Source of the DNA: Calothrix sp. FI2-JRJ7 | Lineage (GTDB): Bacteria; Cyanobacteriota; Cyanobacteriia; Cyanobacteriales; Nostocaceae | Reading direction: 5' to 3' | DNA: 64,000 bases | NCBI GenBank assembly: GCA_019359675.1 | Contig: JAHHGX010000070.1 | Span: 1-64,000 of the forward strand | Shown: positions 19,036 to 28,610 of the stretch, piece by piece | Layout of the letters: every line of letters starts with the position of its first letter | How positions within the stretch are numbered: the first letter of the stretch is position 1 | Notes under the pieces: generated by a model | What the model was told of the DNA's origin: nothing | The model's database searches: none | What the model saw: only the letters and a program-made list of their open reading frames with translations | Translations under genes and position numbers: made by a program

Positions 19036-19440
19036 ATGTTAAACAAATCGTTGATGATAGTTATTCTAACAGGTGTAGCACTAAATATACTGGCGCCACG
19101 CGCTTTTGCACAGAACGAGAGAACGCTGAGTACTAACCAAACACCACAATATAATCAAGCAGGGATATTGACGACACAACCAGCGACAATTGATAGTAAG
19201 TGGGGTAATCGCATAGAGCAAACAGACACTTTTAATCAATCAGCAACCTCAATATCTATAGTACGCGAAGACCAATGCCGTAGAATAGACGCGCAAGAAA
19301 TACTTAATGACCCAGGTTCGTTTTTTAGAGAATGTCCAACAGTAGAAAAGACACAAACTCCTGAATTAGGCGAAAAAATTCAATATTTTGCAGTACCTAA
19401 ACTAGATTCTGGAGTCAAACTACAGATTACACAATTTTAA
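19036..19440 (+). CDS. Secreted hypothetical protein, 134 aa
   Basis: A signal peptide (MLNKSLMIVILTGVALNIL, with cleavage near PRAFAQ) is followed by a hydrophilic Gln/Thr-rich mature region. Two cysteines in REDQCRRIDAQEIL and GSFFRECPTVEKTQ could form a disulfide. I do not recognise a domain. Likely periplasmic or surface exposed. It is flanked by AT-rich spacers and repeats and has no operon partner. Confidence 0.65.
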   Translation: MLNKSLMIVILTGVALNILAPRAFAQNERTLSTNQTPQYNQAGILTTQPATIDSKWGNRIEQTDTFNQSATSISIVREDQCRRIDAQEILNDPGSFFRECPTVEKTQTPELGEKIQYFAVPKLDSGVKLQITQF

Positions 19441-19558
19441 CGCAAATTTTTAACTTACTTATAAATCAAGTTAGCAATAAATATCTTTTTTTAAAATCAA
19501 AATCAAAATCAAAAATTTATGGTTCAAGTCATCAATGCAAAGGATGTCACTCAGAAGC

Positions 19559-19676
19559 AGGACTTACGCATGAAAACCTAGAAACCTGGAATATACGTTG
19601 ATAACATGTAATAAAAATGACGATTTGTCTGCGACAATGAATGCGCTCGATTCCAGGTTTATGCAGCGTAAGTCCT
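19559..19676 (+). repeat. Long foldback element with AGGACTTACGC ends
   Basis: Starts AGGACTTACGCATGAAAACC, contains AGAAACCTGG and ATAACATGTAATAAAAATGA, and ends GCGTAAGTCCT. The same element in the opposite orientation lies at 56384-56484. The inverted ends and shared middle suggest a miniature non-autonomous mobile element. Confidence 0.75.
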
Positions 19677-19692
19677 AACAAGTTTTTTTCCA

Positions 19693-19769
19693 TGTCATGC
19701 TGAACGTAGTGAAGCATCTCTATAACTTATCGAAACCTTAAAGATTCTTCGGTGCGCTCAGAATGACAG
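19693..19769. repeat. TGTCATGCTGA...CAGAATGACA inverted repeat
   Basis: TGTCATGCTGAACGTAGTGA then GCATCTC, with TTCTTCGGTGCGCTCAGAAT and GACA at the other end. This dispersed element is often mistranslated as CHAERSEAS. Other copies: 28611-28729 and 59433-59509. Confidence 0.8.
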
Positions 19770-19825
19770 TTTATATCTTCTCTAACTCCGCGCCTCTTAA
19801 CTCCGCGTCTCCTAACTTTCAATTG

Positions 19826-21517
19826 TTAACCTTCAAACAAATTTAAATCAGTTACGGCGCCTAAACTACTCGAAGCAACTAATTTGGCATATTTAGCCAA
19901 GGTACCTTTTGTGTAACGTGGTGGTTTTGGTTTCCAATTTGCGCGACGGGATGCTAGTTCTTCTTCAGATATATTCAACTGCAATAACCGCGCGGGTGAA
20001 TCGATAGTAATACTATCACCTTCTTGTACAAGTGCAATTGTACCGCCAACTGCTGCTTCAGGCGCCACGTGTCCAACGACCATACCATAGGTACCACCAG
20101 AGAAGCGACCATCGGTAATTAATCCTACTGAGTCACCTAAACCGGCGCCAATAATAGCAGAAGTGGGAGCAAGCATTTCGCGCATTCCAGGGCCACCTTT
20201 AGGACCTTCGTAGCGAATGACTAATATATCACCTGGTTTAATTTTATCGGCGAGGATAGCATCTAAACATTCTTCCTCGGATTCAAATACGCGCGCTGGG
20301 CCTGTTATTTGCGGTATTTTTACACCTGTGATTTTAGCAACGGCGCCTTCGGTTGCTAAGTTACCTTTTAAAATAGCTAAATGTCCTTGTGCGTACATTG
20401 GCTTTGACCAAGGACGGATAATATCTTGATTGGCAGGTGGTTCAGATAGGATATCTTTGAGAGTTTCTGCTACTGTTTGCCCGGTAATAGTAATACAATC
20501 GCCATGTAATAAATCATGGTCTAGTAGCATTTTCATAACTTGAGGAATACCACCTGCACGGTGTAAATCTGTTGCTACATAGCGACCACTTGGTTTTAAA
20601 TCACATAGTACGGGTACACGCGCGCGAATAGCTTCAAAGTCATCTAATACTAAAGGTACTTCTGCTGCGTGGGCGATAGCAAGAAAATGTAGCACTGCAT
20701 TGGTAGAACCACCAACTGCCATAATTACCGAAATTGCGTTTTCGATAGATTTACGGGTAATGATATGGCGAGGTAAAAGCTGTTTTTTAATTGCCTCTAC
20801 TAAAACGTAACCAGACTTCTCAGCACTTTCTGCTTTTTCCGCATCTTCAGCGGACATTGTAGAAGAATAAGGTAAACTCATTCCCATTGCTTCAAACGCT
20901 GAAGACATGGTGTTAGCTGTATACATACCACCACACGAACCGGCGCCTGGACAAGCGCGTTTTTCAATCTCCATTAATTCGCTTTCGGGAATTTTACCAG
21001 CTTTAAAGGCGCCGACTGCTTCAAACGAACTAACAACAGTTAAATCACATTCTCTATAACTACCGGGTTTAATCGTACCACCGTAAACAAAAATAGCCGG
21101 AATATTCATCCGAGCAATAGCTATCATCGAACCAGGCATATTTTTGTCGCAACCGCCAATAGTGAGTACTCCATCCATACTCTCACCATTACAAGCGGTT
21201 TCGATAGAGTCAGCAATAACCTCGCGCGACACCAGGGAATATTTCATCCCCTCAGTTCCCATAGAAATACCATCGCTAACGGTAATCGTACCGAACACCT
21301 GGGGCATTCCACCACTGGCACGAATACCCTCCTGTGCGCGTATCGCCAAATCATTCAACCCCATATTACAAGGGGTAATAGTACTGTAGGCGTTAGCAAC
21401 ACCAACTATCGCCTTATTAAAATCCTCATCTTGAAAACCCGTAGCGCGGAGCATTGCGCGGTTTGGCGAACGCTGCACCCCTTGAGTAATAGCCTGACTT
21501 CTAATATTTTGTGACAT
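19826..21517 (-). CDS. ilvD: Dihydroxy-acid dehydratase
   Basis: Third common step of valine/isoleucine synthesis: dehydrates dihydroxy-isovalerate and dihydroxy-methylvalerate using an Fe-S cluster. The 563-residue product has the three cluster cysteine motifs: [26 protein letters not shown] and [18 protein letters not shown]. The C-terminal barrel holds [18 protein letters not shown] and [16 protein letters not shown]. Stand-alone gene; no other ilv gene is in the window. Many GGCGCC sites lie inside it. Start [10 protein letters not shown] is normal for cyanobacteria. Confidence 0.97.
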   Translation of the reverse strand: MSQNIRSQAITQGVQRSPNRAMLRATGFQDEDFNKAIVGVANAYSTITPCNMGLNDLAIRAQEGIRASGGMPQVFGTITVSDGISMGTEGMKYSLVSREVIADSIETACNGESMDGVLTIGGCDKNMPGSMIAIARMNIPAIFVYGGTIKPGSYRECDLTVVSSFEAVGAFKAGKIPESELMEIEKRACPGAGSCGGMYTANTMSSAFEAMGMSLPYSSTMSAEDAEKAESAEKSGYVLVEAIKKQLLPRHIITRKSIENAISVIMAVGGSTNAVLHFLAIAHAAEVPLVLDDFEAIRARVPVLCDLKPSGRYVATDLHRAGGIPQVMKMLLDHDLLHGDCITITGQTVAETLKDILSEPPANQDIIRPWSKPMYAQGHLAILKGNLATEGAVAKITGVKIPQITGPARVFESEEECLDAILADKIKPGDILVIRYEGPKGGPGMREMLAPTSAIIGAGLGDSVGLITDGRFSGGTYGMVVGHVAPEAAVGGTIALVQEGDSITIDSPARLLQLNISEEELASRRANWKPKPPRYTKGTLAKYAKLVASSSLGAVTDLNLFEG

Positions 21518-21653
21518 TTCGATTCCCTACGCGCCACCGTCGTTCCAAGAGGCGCCCATACAAGTAATTACTTCACTGTATTACAAAACTTACCCGTTGG
21601 AATATTATTATGTAGCACAGGTGTCTCGCCTGTGCAATACATTTGTTAACCTT

Positions 21654-21824
21654 ATGAAAGAAGATGTTACAACAACAAATGATGAAATTGACCAGCAATT
21701 AACTGCACTGCGTGACCTGTTAAAGCTATCCTCAGAAGAGCGTCAAACAATTTTAGCAAAACACGCTGCTGAGTTGGCTGAGTATTTCGTGCCTGCTCAT
21801 ATTTATGTTACTAAAATCTGGTAA
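21654..21824 (+). pseudogene. Truncated antitoxin-like ORF
   Basis: MKEDVTTTNDEIDQQLTALR then LKLSSEERQTILAKHAAEL resembles the start of small cyanobacterial antitoxins, but the normal middle and end are replaced by a short unrelated tail ending VTKIW. It is the first of four truncated fragments in a row. Confidence 0.45.
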
Positions 21825-21910
21825 AAACTACTAACATCTACCAATATAGATGGTGACGCCCAACGCATTAGCCAGTTGGTATGGATGATTTTTCTGAAGA
21901 TTTTTGGTGC
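21825..21910 (+). pseudogene. Fragment of a type I restriction methylase (HsdM) N-terminal region
   Basis: Directly after the previous stop, one frame reads STNIDGDAQRISQLVWMIF then LKIFGAR. This matches, from family knowledge, the N-terminal helical part of one HsdM subgroup (SQLVWMIFLKIFD). About 28 codons survive, with no start codon and no methylase core. Confidence 0.5.
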
Positions 21911-22344
21911 AAGAGGCGCTTGCACAAATTACTTGGTATCACAATATTGCTTTGATTGAAAAAGTAAAGTTACTAGAGCAACGCTTATGGTACGCAAAGC
22001 AAACTATCCAATATGGCTGGAGTCGCAATATATTAGTTCACCAGGTAGAAAGTGGATTATATCATCGTCAAGGCAAGGCTACTACTAACTTTGAAAAAAC
22101 CTTACCTAGACCACAATCAGAATTAGCACAGCAGTTGTTAAAAGACCCTTATAATTTTGATTTTCTTAGTTTAAGTAAAGAAGTACAAGAGCGCGATTTA
22201 GAAAAAGCTTTAATCAGTCATATTCGTGATTTTTTATTAGAACTAGGGTTAGGTTTTGCGTTTGTTGGTAGTCAATACCATTTGGAAATAGACAATCGAT
22301 ACTGCTTTTGCTATAAGTTACAATTTTTCTGGACGCTTTGGTAA
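21904..22344 (+). pseudogene. YhcG-type PDDEXK nuclease (DUF1016) truncated in its catalytic domain
   Basis: Typical DUF1016 sequence (ERLWYAKQTIQYGWSRNILV, GKATTNFEKTLPRPQSEL, LKDPYNFDFLSLSKEVQERD, LELGLGFAFVGSQYHLEI) breaks off just where the nuclease core would begin and runs into an unrelated frame ending FFWTLW. The N-terminal domain is also missing. The active-site Asp and Glu-x-Lys are lost, so the product cannot be an active nuclease. Confidence 0.7.
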
Positions 22345-22843
22345 TAATGCTTCATGCAGTAGTACCCAAGTTCCTGCGGAATTTATACAGTGTCCTGCTG
22401 AAGGTTTAGAGGGTCGCTTCTTTACTGGCGCCACTACAACTAGAGAGTCAGGAAACCTTATACTCTCAAACGTAAGTTTTAATTTAGGTGGTAGTAGCAG
22501 AACTTTTTTTCAGAGTGAAAATATTACTACTGACAAAAATATAAGTCGTTTGTCTTTGACGACTAATTTTTATCCAGACTTTTTTGAACAGTTTACGCTT
22601 AGTTTTGCAACATCAGATGCATCTAGTCTTTCTGCACCGTTCGGCGCCTTTCTTGGTGGGAGTTATTCTAGAGACGAAGGTCGTAATATTAGGTTTTCTC
22701 AGAGCATTAGTATTGTTGAAGCCACAATTACAAGAGCTATACCCCTAGTCTCAATACCTGAAGCAAACACAGTACCCGGTATCTTGGCTAGTACTATAAT
22801 TTGTGGCTGGTGGTTACAACGCGGGCGCCAAAAGTACTCGTAA
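22292..22843 (+). pseudogene. PEP-CTERM exported protein lacking its 5' end
   Basis: A frame without start codon picks up at the nuclease break point (DTAFAISYNFSGRFGNN) and ends with a recognisable PEP-CTERM sorting tail: PLVSIPEANTVPGI, a hydrophobic stretch (LASTIICGWWL), then basic RGRQK. Such proteins are processed by cyanoexosortase at the envelope. The signal peptide and start are missing, cut at the same junction that truncates the nuclease gene. Translation of a C-terminal part from an internal start is possible but would not be exported. Confidence 0.65.
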
Positions 22844-22915
22844 ATTTATATTATTGTCAACACCTCCTTCACACTAATAATTATCTACCATGTTTTTTAC
22901 TAGTGTAAGTTGCCA

Positions 22916-24040
22916 CTAGTATCTAAGAGAAGCTAGGACTTCGTTATAAGGGACGACGCCAGCAACTGCATGACTGATTTGTTGAGCGACGCGCGGGTTT
23001 TGTTTCATCAGCCAGATTAGTAGGTAATTCATGAATGAAAATTTTCTGATGGCTTTGATGCGTAGACCCGCGCGCAGGTCTGCTTCAAAGTGAGATTCGT
23101 AAAGATACTGCCAGTTATCTGCTGCGGCATCGGAAGCGTTGCTCATGTTAATGGCTTGTGCAACATGAAAACCACTCTTGACTGCATTCGCTATTCCCTC
23201 ACCTGTTAGGGGGTCAGTTAGATTTGCGGCATCTCCAATTCTGAGAATTTTTCTATCAGCAACTTTGTTTCCTTTCTTGGCTGTCGCTAGAGGGAATACT
23301 TTTGGAGGTTGTTGGCTCACTACCTTACTTTGCATTTGTCGCGTAGTTTTGTTGCTCTGGATAAACTGCTTAAAAAGTTGAATAATATTGGTGTTTATTT
23401 TCTGATATTCATCTAACCAAACTCCTACCCCAACATTGAATTTGATTAAGTCGTGCTGCGTGGAAACTGGAAAAATCCAACCGTAGCCATTTACTCCTAA
23501 GCTGCGGTCAAAGTGAATTTGAGCTTCAGTTAATTCGGTTTCAGATAAATCTTGCCGCTTGAGAGTCCAATAAGCACGAATGGCAATCGCGTTTACCTCA
23601 CCTGCATAAACGCCACGCGCGTCAATAATGGTATCAAATGCATCATACAATCCCTGATGATGCCAATTTTTGTTAACAGTCTGAGTCAAAAAATTACATC
23701 CTGCATCAATTGCTTTGTTATAAAGGAGTTGATCGAATACAAATCTAGGAATGCAATAGGCTTCTAGTTTTGTTGTTTCACTATGAGAAATTTGATTCGA
23801 GACTCCTAGAAAAAAACGCTGAATTGGCGCATACTCCGTAGCCAATTTTCTAATATCCTGCGGGTAAATTCCCATCATAGATATTGCCTGGATGGATTCA
23901 ATGCTAATGCCATCGCCGCATACCTTGTCTTTGGGAAAAGATTTTTTGTCGAGCAGGGTAACATCATGCCCACTTCTGGCTAAGTGATATCCGGCTGAAC
24001 ATCCTGCTGGCCCTGCACCAACAACCGCAATTTTAGACAT
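22916..24040 (-). CDS. Geranylgeranyl-reductase-family FAD oxidoreductase
   Basis: Rossmann FAD motif at the N-terminus (IAVVGAGPAGCSAGYHLA), the family signature DKVCGDGISIESI near residue 41, and the second FAD motif ILRIGDAANLTDPLTGEGIA near residue 275. At 374 residues it fits the broad geranylgeranyl reductase / menaquinone-specific reductase family rather than ChlP itself, which is more conserved. It probably reduces or hydroxylates an isoprenoid or another hydrophobic compound. The C-terminus (FSFMNYLLIWLMKQNPRV) is amphipathic and may touch the membrane. No pathway neighbours are adjacent. Confidence 0.85.
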   Translation of the reverse strand: MSKIAVVGAGPAGCSAGYHLARSGHDVTLLDKKSFPKDKVCGDGISIESIQAISMMGIYPQDIRKLATEYAPIQRFFLGVSNQISHSETTKLEAYCIPRFVFDQLLYNKAIDAGCNFLTQTVNKNWHHQGLYDAFDTIIDARGVYAGEVNAIAIRAYWTLKRQDLSETELTEAQIHFDRSLGVNGYGWIFPVSTQHDLIKFNVGVGVWLDEYQKINTNIIQLFKQFIQSNKTTRQMQSKVVSQQPPKVFPLATAKKGNKVADRKILRIGDAANLTDPLTGEGIANAVKSGFHVAQAINMSNASDAAADNWQYLYESHFEADLRAGLRIKAIRKFSFMNYLLIWLMKQNPRVAQQISHAVAGVVPYNEVLASLRY

Positions 24041-24314
24041 ACTTGAACCTCAATAACACACTCACTTTACTTAGATATTGCTTGCTGACATCACTCAAAT
24101 GATAGATATTTGTTACTCAAACTTATTTAATTTAGAGTCAAGATAATCTGGCGCCAAAACTACTCTAGATAAATCAAAAACTTTTAAGTACTAAAATACT
24201 ATATTACGTGCGCGTCTCCAAGTCATCAATTAGATATCAAACTTGTAAATTGTCCTGAGTAGATTTACTGAATTGCGTAAAGTACTTTCAGTAATTGAAT
24301 CAAAGGTTTGCATC

Positions 24315-25091
24315 ATGAACAGGATAGTACTTTTATCACTACTAGCAGTTATCTCAGTCGGATGTTCGGCGCCAAACGAAGAAATAAGCCAAACACCAGT
24401 ACAAAAACCAGTAGCGGTTGCAGCTACGGAAGAGACAACAGAGTCGGCGCCTGTCGAAACAACTCCTTCTACTATAGAATCTTTTGAAGATTCATCTGAC
24501 GAGACAGTTCAAGCACAAGCAGAACCAGTAAAGCCAGCTAAAACGATTACTTCTAAACCTTTATCTGTGGCGCCAACCAATAACAGAGAAATTCTAATAA
24601 ACAGAAACGAAGATGAAAATAAGCGTGTTGTAGTGTATCAACCTCAGAACGTTTTTGTTTTTCCTACCAAACTTGTTGCTAATATTCGTAAAAATATTGG
24701 TTGTGGCGCCGTGGATAATGAGTACAAAGCTCAAGTCATGGCAATGGTGATAGCTGAGGATAGTCCAAAAGCTGTCAAAAAACTTAGCGAAAGACAATTT
24801 TACCAAGCAGTTAGACAAACAATTGGCGAAAACCAAGCACAAGCTAATGATTTAGTTGCTCAATACCGAGAGTCAAATTGTAGTATTGCATCTAAGCAAT
24901 ATTCTAAAATAGAGACCAAGTTGGCGCCTACTCCTCGTACATCAGTTACAAATGGCGTTGTCGTTCCGGTGCAGTCGGGTAATTGTAAAGACTTAAAAGC
25001 ACGGGGTTTTAATGATATTGATGTATCAGTGAATCCTTGGGCTAGTTGGTTAGATAGAGATAAAGATGGAATTGCTTGTGAGGCGAATTAA
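24315..25091 (+). CDS. Lipoprotein with C-terminal excalibur calcium-binding domain
   Basis: Signal peptide with lipobox-like ISVGC (Cys near residue 17), then a low-complexity Glu/Thr/Pro linker to about residue 90, a middle helical region (KNIGCGAVDNEYKAQVMAMV), and a C-terminal excalibur motif (NCKDLKARGFNDIDVSVNP, then LDRDKDGIACEAN) carrying the DxDxDG calcium loop. Expected to be membrane-anchored and surface facing. Five GGCGCC sites lie in this short gene. I start at the ATG giving MNRIVLLSLLA rather than 14 codons upstream, because only this gives a proper signal peptide. Confidence 0.8.
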   Translation: MNRIVLLSLLAVISVGCSAPNEEISQTPVQKPVAVAATEETTESAPVETTPSTIESFEDSSDETVQAQAEPVKPAKTITSKPLSVAPTNNREILINRNEDENKRVVVYQPQNVFVFPTKLVANIRKNIGCGAVDNEYKAQVMAMVIAEDSPKAVKKLSERQFYQAVRQTIGENQAQANDLVAQYRESNCSIASKQYSKIETKLAPTPRTSVTNGVVVPVQSGNCKDLKARGFNDIDVSVNPWASWLDRDKDGIACEAN

Positions 25092-25107
25092 TAATGTCTC
25101 TAAAGTC

Positions 25108-25178
25108 CTAGAAACCCGGTTTCTTAGTTAAAATCTTGTAATAAAAATAACTATTTTGCGTAGAAACCGGGTTTCTGA
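25108..25178. repeat. GAAACCCGGTTTCT foldback repeat
   Basis: AGAAACCCGGTTTCT, a spacer with TTGTAATAAAAATAACTATT, then AGAAACCGGGTTTCT. Same layout at 39062-39131 and 60908-60977; half or short copies at 35119-35142 and 35533-35573. Each end is itself palindromic. Confidence 0.85.
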
Positions 25179-25287
25179 TATATTGGCGCCGAAAATATTC
25201 TTAAATTTATTTGGGTTGACATATTGTTGTCATTTTTATCCCTCACTGTAGTAATCATCTACCTCTTCTATATTTCAGGAGACTTCG

Positions 25288-25626
25288 ATGAAGCTGAGAT
25301 TTTTACCCGTGTTAGCTGGTGCTATGATTGCTGTAGGTCTTCCTGTTGCAGCGTTTGCTTGTCCAGGTGGTCAAAAGACAAACCAACAGCTAACACCACA
25401 GCAACAATCTCAATTACAACAGATTCAGCGCAATACTTTGCAAGAAGTTTCAGCAGTTTTGACACCTGAGCAGCAACAACAGTTTCAAACTGCGCTGGCT
25501 TCTGGTCAAAAAATGCGTGCAGCTGTTAGTAGCTTAAATCTTTCATCTGAACAGCAAGAGCAAGTACAACAAATTATGCAAGCTTCTAAGACTCAGAAGC
25601 AGCAGCTTTTCAACTCCAATAGTTAG
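25288..25626 (+). CDS. Spy/CpxP-like Gln-rich periplasmic protein, 112 aa
   Basis: Signal peptide (MKLRFLPVLAGAMIAVGLPV, cleavage near AAFAC), then a Gln-rich helical mature part with two LTPxQ-type segments (QQLTPQQQSQLQQIQRNTLQ and AVLTPEQQQQFQTALASG). LTxEQ-type motifs are typical of Spy/CpxP periplasmic chaperones and sensors. AGGAG stands 7 bases before the ATG. Probable role: envelope stress or metal response. No two-component pair is adjacent. Confidence 0.75.
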   Translation: MKLRFLPVLAGAMIAVGLPVAAFACPGGQKTNQQLTPQQQSQLQQIQRNTLQEVSAVLTPEQQQQFQTALASGQKMRAAVSSLNLSSEQQEQVQQIMQASKTQKQQLFNSNS

Positions 25627-25717
25627 TTGTTTTAAGTATTGAATTCCTCTAGTATTCATGCCGCATTGTCTCTGGGCGTTTTGCTCAGAGACTTTCTTAG
25701 TGTGAAAATAACATACT

Positions 25718-26566
25718 TTAAATATTTAAGAAAACTTTTTCTGCATACTGATACAAATTTTCAGATTGAGGAGAAAAATTTACTTGAAAATATGGAATCA
25801 AATTTTTTAAGGTTAATGGAATAAATTTGTATTCGGTGAACAAGAATTTTATCAAATCATTAAATGTTTTCTTGCTCGTTAAGCTTTGGTCTTGTATTAT
25901 TAATAGTACCATACCAATTATAATACCTCCAACAACCATTACAGTCCCTAACAGGCCTCCTAATACACGCATCCAGTAGCGATTGTCTACATGAATTAAA
26001 AATTTAAACGCTAATCCACTATGTTCTATTTCTTCAACCGAGTGCCATTGCCATAATGAACGCATAGTCGGGTGGGCAGTTACAAGCATATTAGATTTAA
26101 GAACAATATAAGACATTATTGTTGTCATGTTCTCAAAACCTGCAATTAAAGCTAGGCACATTTTAGGACTTAAGTATTTTTCTAATACTTCGATAAACAA
26201 AAAATCTGCTATTTTTAATGCTGTCTTAAATTTATAACTTTGATCTTCAAGTATTTTGTTATACTTTTGGTGCGTTTGTCCGTGAGTCGCTTCTTGTTTA
26301 ATAAAACCGCGAATTGGTAGTTCTAGCTCTGTATTTTTAATACAAGGTAGTTGATTTTTCATTGCCCGCACCATAAATCCTTCAAATGCAGGTAGAAATA
26401 AATTCATCGCATTAAAAAAATGAGTTAGAGCAGAATTATTATTCAACCAAAGTTTTGGAATGTTGTCAAACTGAAAGTTAACTTTTCTCGGTTCACACAA
26501 ATTTGGGTTTAGAGGTTTATTCTCAAAACTTGGAAAATCAGCAGTTGTTGCGTCTGCAAATCTCAT
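25718..26566 (-). CDS. Metal-dependent hydrolase, PF10118 family
   Basis: A 282-residue helical protein with a ferritin-like metal site: LPIRGFIKQEATHGQTHQKY (E-x2-H then H) and WQWHSVEEIEHSGLAFKFL (E-x2-H), both diagnostic of the predicted metal-dependent hydrolase family PF10118. A hydrophobic helix pair at about 205-235 (LLGTVMVVGGIIIGMVLLII) indicates membrane association. Substrates for this family are not established. Flanked by a spacer and a 30-base palindrome; no operon. Confidence 0.8.
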   Translation of the reverse strand: MRFADATTADFPSFENKPLNPNLCEPRKVNFQFDNIPKLWLNNNSALTHFFNAMNLFLPAFEGFMVRAMKNQLPCIKNTELELPIRGFIKQEATHGQTHQKYNKILEDQSYKFKTALKIADFLFIEVLEKYLSPKMCLALIAGFENMTTIMSYIVLKSNMLVTAHPTMRSLWQWHSVEEIEHSGLAFKFLIHVDNRYWMRVLGGLLGTVMVVGGIIIGMVLLIIQDQSLTSKKTFNDLIKFLFTEYKFIPLTLKNLIPYFQVNFSPQSENLYQYAEKVFLNI

Positions 26567-26646
26567 ACTTATTTGTTAAATAATTTATATTGGAATAACG
26601 TCGATTACGTGATACAGACTACATGATTTGTCAAAAATTATATTCG

Positions 26647-26676
26647 CGTAGAGACCGAATTAATTCGGTCTCTACA
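26647..26676. repeat. 30-base palindrome, TGTAGAGACG family, copy B
   Basis: CGTAGAGACC, core GAATTAATTC, then GGTCTCTACA. The arm base that changed (C instead of G) is matched by a compensating change on the other arm. Located 10 bases beyond the 3' end of the DUF2795 gene, as a terminator would be. Confidence 0.85.
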
Positions 26677-26686
26677 ACACGCGCGT

Positions 26687-26884
26687 TTATGAGCCAAGAT
26701 TATTGAGAGCTTCACTTACATCAGTTGCTGTTTGATAACCTCTTAAAGGTAACTGCTTAAAAACCCTTAGAATTTTCTCATCAGCACCTTTTTCTTCAGC
26801 ATGTTTTATCAAATCTTTTTTGTTAATTGAGTAATTAACTTCGCTCAAATTTTTTTGCATTTGCACCATGTTGACTTTAATCAT
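26687..26884 (-). CDS. DUF2795 domain protein, 65 aa
   Basis: Small helical protein matching DUF2795: SINKKDLIKHAEEKGADEKI, then VFKQLPLRGYQTATDVSEAL. Widespread in bacteria; function unknown. Start MIKVNMVQMQ; a later Met is possible. The adjacent 30-base palindrome probably ends its transcript. No partner gene is close. Confidence 0.85.
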   Translation of the reverse strand: MIKVNMVQMQKNLSEVNYSINKKDLIKHAEEKGADEKILRVFKQLPLRGYQTATDVSEALNNLGS

Positions 26885-27069
26885 GACTTTTTTCCATTAG
26901 GTGCGAGGGTTTTTATTATTGAAGAAATTGAGAAGTCAGTTGATAAACTAGAGTTTTAAAACTTTGTGTTGTCATATACCAATTTATGGTATCAGGAATT
27001 GCTAACATCTGTCCAATGGTAGATATTTTACGATTTTGTTGTTTATGACTGCACAGTTCGTATGCCTGT

Positions 27070-27254
27070 GCTACATGTGTTATTTTTTGTGTTTGGATTT
27101 TAAGAAGGGTGAATATATTTTAAGAAATGTAAACTTATGAATAGATATGGTGAGTAAATAGCGTAGTTAATATTGTTCTGACGTATGTTAATGAATAGAT
27201 ACATAAATAGGAGCTGTATATAGTTACACACCATATAAGCTGTTGGAGGATAGT
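27070..27254 (+). promoter_or_regulatory. Duplicated 5' leader of kinase 1
   Basis: This stretch matches the leader of the second kinase (30637-30803) in order: TGCCTGTGCTACATGTGTTA, ATATTGTTCTGA, TAGGAGC then GTATATAGTTACAC, ending GGAGGATAGT just before the TTG start. Conservation of about 170 non-coding bases suggests a shared promoter or structured 5' UTR, though a recent duplication alone could explain it. The first part resembles a dispersed repeat. Confidence 0.6.
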
Positions 27255-28607
27255 TTGGATATTTGTTGCACTCGTCCTGGCTGCTCAAAACCGATTAACT
27301 CTTTTCCTGATTTAGATAATGTTGTTGCTCTTAAGAATGTTCCGCAAAAGTTCTGTGTTAGTTGCGGAATGCCGTTAATTTTAGATGGTCGCTATGTACC
27401 AATAAGGAAGTTGGGGCAAGGTGGTTTCGGCGCCGCTTTTTTGAGTTGTGACCGTCGAACTCCAGGAATGCGAGAGTGTGTAGTTAAGCAGTTGCAGCCA
27501 TCTGTAAATTTTAAGCCTGAACAAATCAAGAAAGTTACACAGCTTTTTCATCGCGAAGCTGAAGTTCTAGAAAAATTAGGCGCCCATCCGCAAATTCCAG
27601 AGTTGTTTGCGTTTTTTGCGTTGGAACCTCCCACTACTGAAGAACCTATTGAGTTGTTCTATTTGGTGCAGCAATATATTGATGGTGAAAATTTAGAACA
27701 AGAACTCTACAGCAAGGGCAAGTTTTCGGAAGCTGAAGTTGTTGAGGTGCTAGAAGCTGTTTTAGAAATTTTAGATTTTGTCCATAATAATGGCTCTATT
27801 CACCGGGATATTAAGCCATCTAATACAATGCGCTCACGCGACGGTAAGTTATATCTTGTTGATTTTGGCGCCGTTAAGCAAGTAGTTGCTGTTGGAACAA
27901 AACACAGTAGCGAAAATTCTACAAGTAATATGCCCTCTGAAGCTGTTACTAATGTTTACACACCTGGTTTTGCACCACCTGAACAAACGGATGGACGCGC
28001 AGTGTTTCCATCATCAGATTTATATGCTCTTGCAGCGAGTTGCTTATTTTTATTAACTGCTAAACAACCAACATCTTTTATTGATTCTTATACGAATACT
28101 TGGAACTGGCGCCAATCTGTTAATATCAGTGATAAGCTTGCCAATATTTTAGAACGAATGCTTAAAGAAAAGCCTATTGAAAGATTTCAGTCTGCATCTG
28201 AAGCGCTTACTGCTTTACGAAAGAGCAAACACTCTTCAGATTTTTCTAGCTTTGAGTGGTTAATAGCGCCGTTTCTAACAGGATTTGAAATTGGACTTTT
28301 AGCAGTATTTTTAAATAATTTATTTCCAGGAATAGGGCTTGGTATAGTTCCTATTTTTCTAGCTGCTCTGGTTTATGCTCAATATAAAAAAATTCTCAAT
28401 AAAAAACATTTATTTATTATTGTCGGCGCTACATTTGCACTTGTGCTAGCGTCACTGTCTATGTTACAATCTGTTGCAATTTTGGGTTTTAATTTAGCAA
28501 ATAATCATTTATTAGTAGCCTTTTTTGCTTTTTTATTAGGTGTTTTAAGTATTGTCTTAATTGGAGTATCTCAACTTGTTTATCAATTACTTACATTTGT
28601 TCATTAA
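27255..28607 (+). CDS. Membrane Ser/Thr protein kinase with N-terminal zinc-binding motif (kinase 1)
   Basis: Starts at TTG (MDICCTRPGCSKPI) five bases after GGAGG. Residues 1-40 carry a Cys cluster (CCTRPGC, later CVSCG), a zinc-ribbon typical of cyanobacterial Pkn2-type kinases. The kinase domain spans about 45-325: G-loop LGQGGFGAAFL, catalytic Lys in CVVKQL, HRDIKPSNTMR, metal-binding DFGAVKQ and PGFAPPEQ. Four hydrophobic segments follow (IAPFLTGFEIGLLAVFLNN onward), so it is membrane anchored at the C-terminus. It is followed by a substrate-binding-protein gene and then a paralogue. Likely an environmental sensor kinase; the ligand is unknown. Confidence 0.92.
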   Translation: MDICCTRPGCSKPINSFPDLDNVVALKNVPQKFCVSCGMPLILDGRYVPIRKLGQGGFGAAFLSCDRRTPGMRECVVKQLQPSVNFKPEQIKKVTQLFHREAEVLEKLGAHPQIPELFAFFALEPPTTEEPIELFYLVQQYIDGENLEQELYSKGKFSEAEVVEVLEAVLEILDFVHNNGSIHRDIKPSNTMRSRDGKLYLVDFGAVKQVVAVGTKHSSENSTSNMPSEAVTNVYTPGFAPPEQTDGRAVFPSSDLYALAASCLFLLTAKQPTSFIDSYTNTWNWRQSVNISDKLANILERMLKEKPIERFQSASEALTALRKSKHSSDFSSFEWLIAPFLTGFEIGLLAVFLNNLFPGIGLGIVPIFLAALVYAQYKKILNKKHLFIIVGATFALVLASLSMLQSVAILGFNLANNHLLVAFFAFLLGVLSIVLIGVSQLVYQLLTFVH

Positions 28608-28610
28608 CAA

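Noticed and set aside
27100-27288. Minus-strand 62-aa frame over the kinase 1 leader
   Set aside because: Antisense to the conserved leader and kinase start; composition is typical of AT-rich chance frames.
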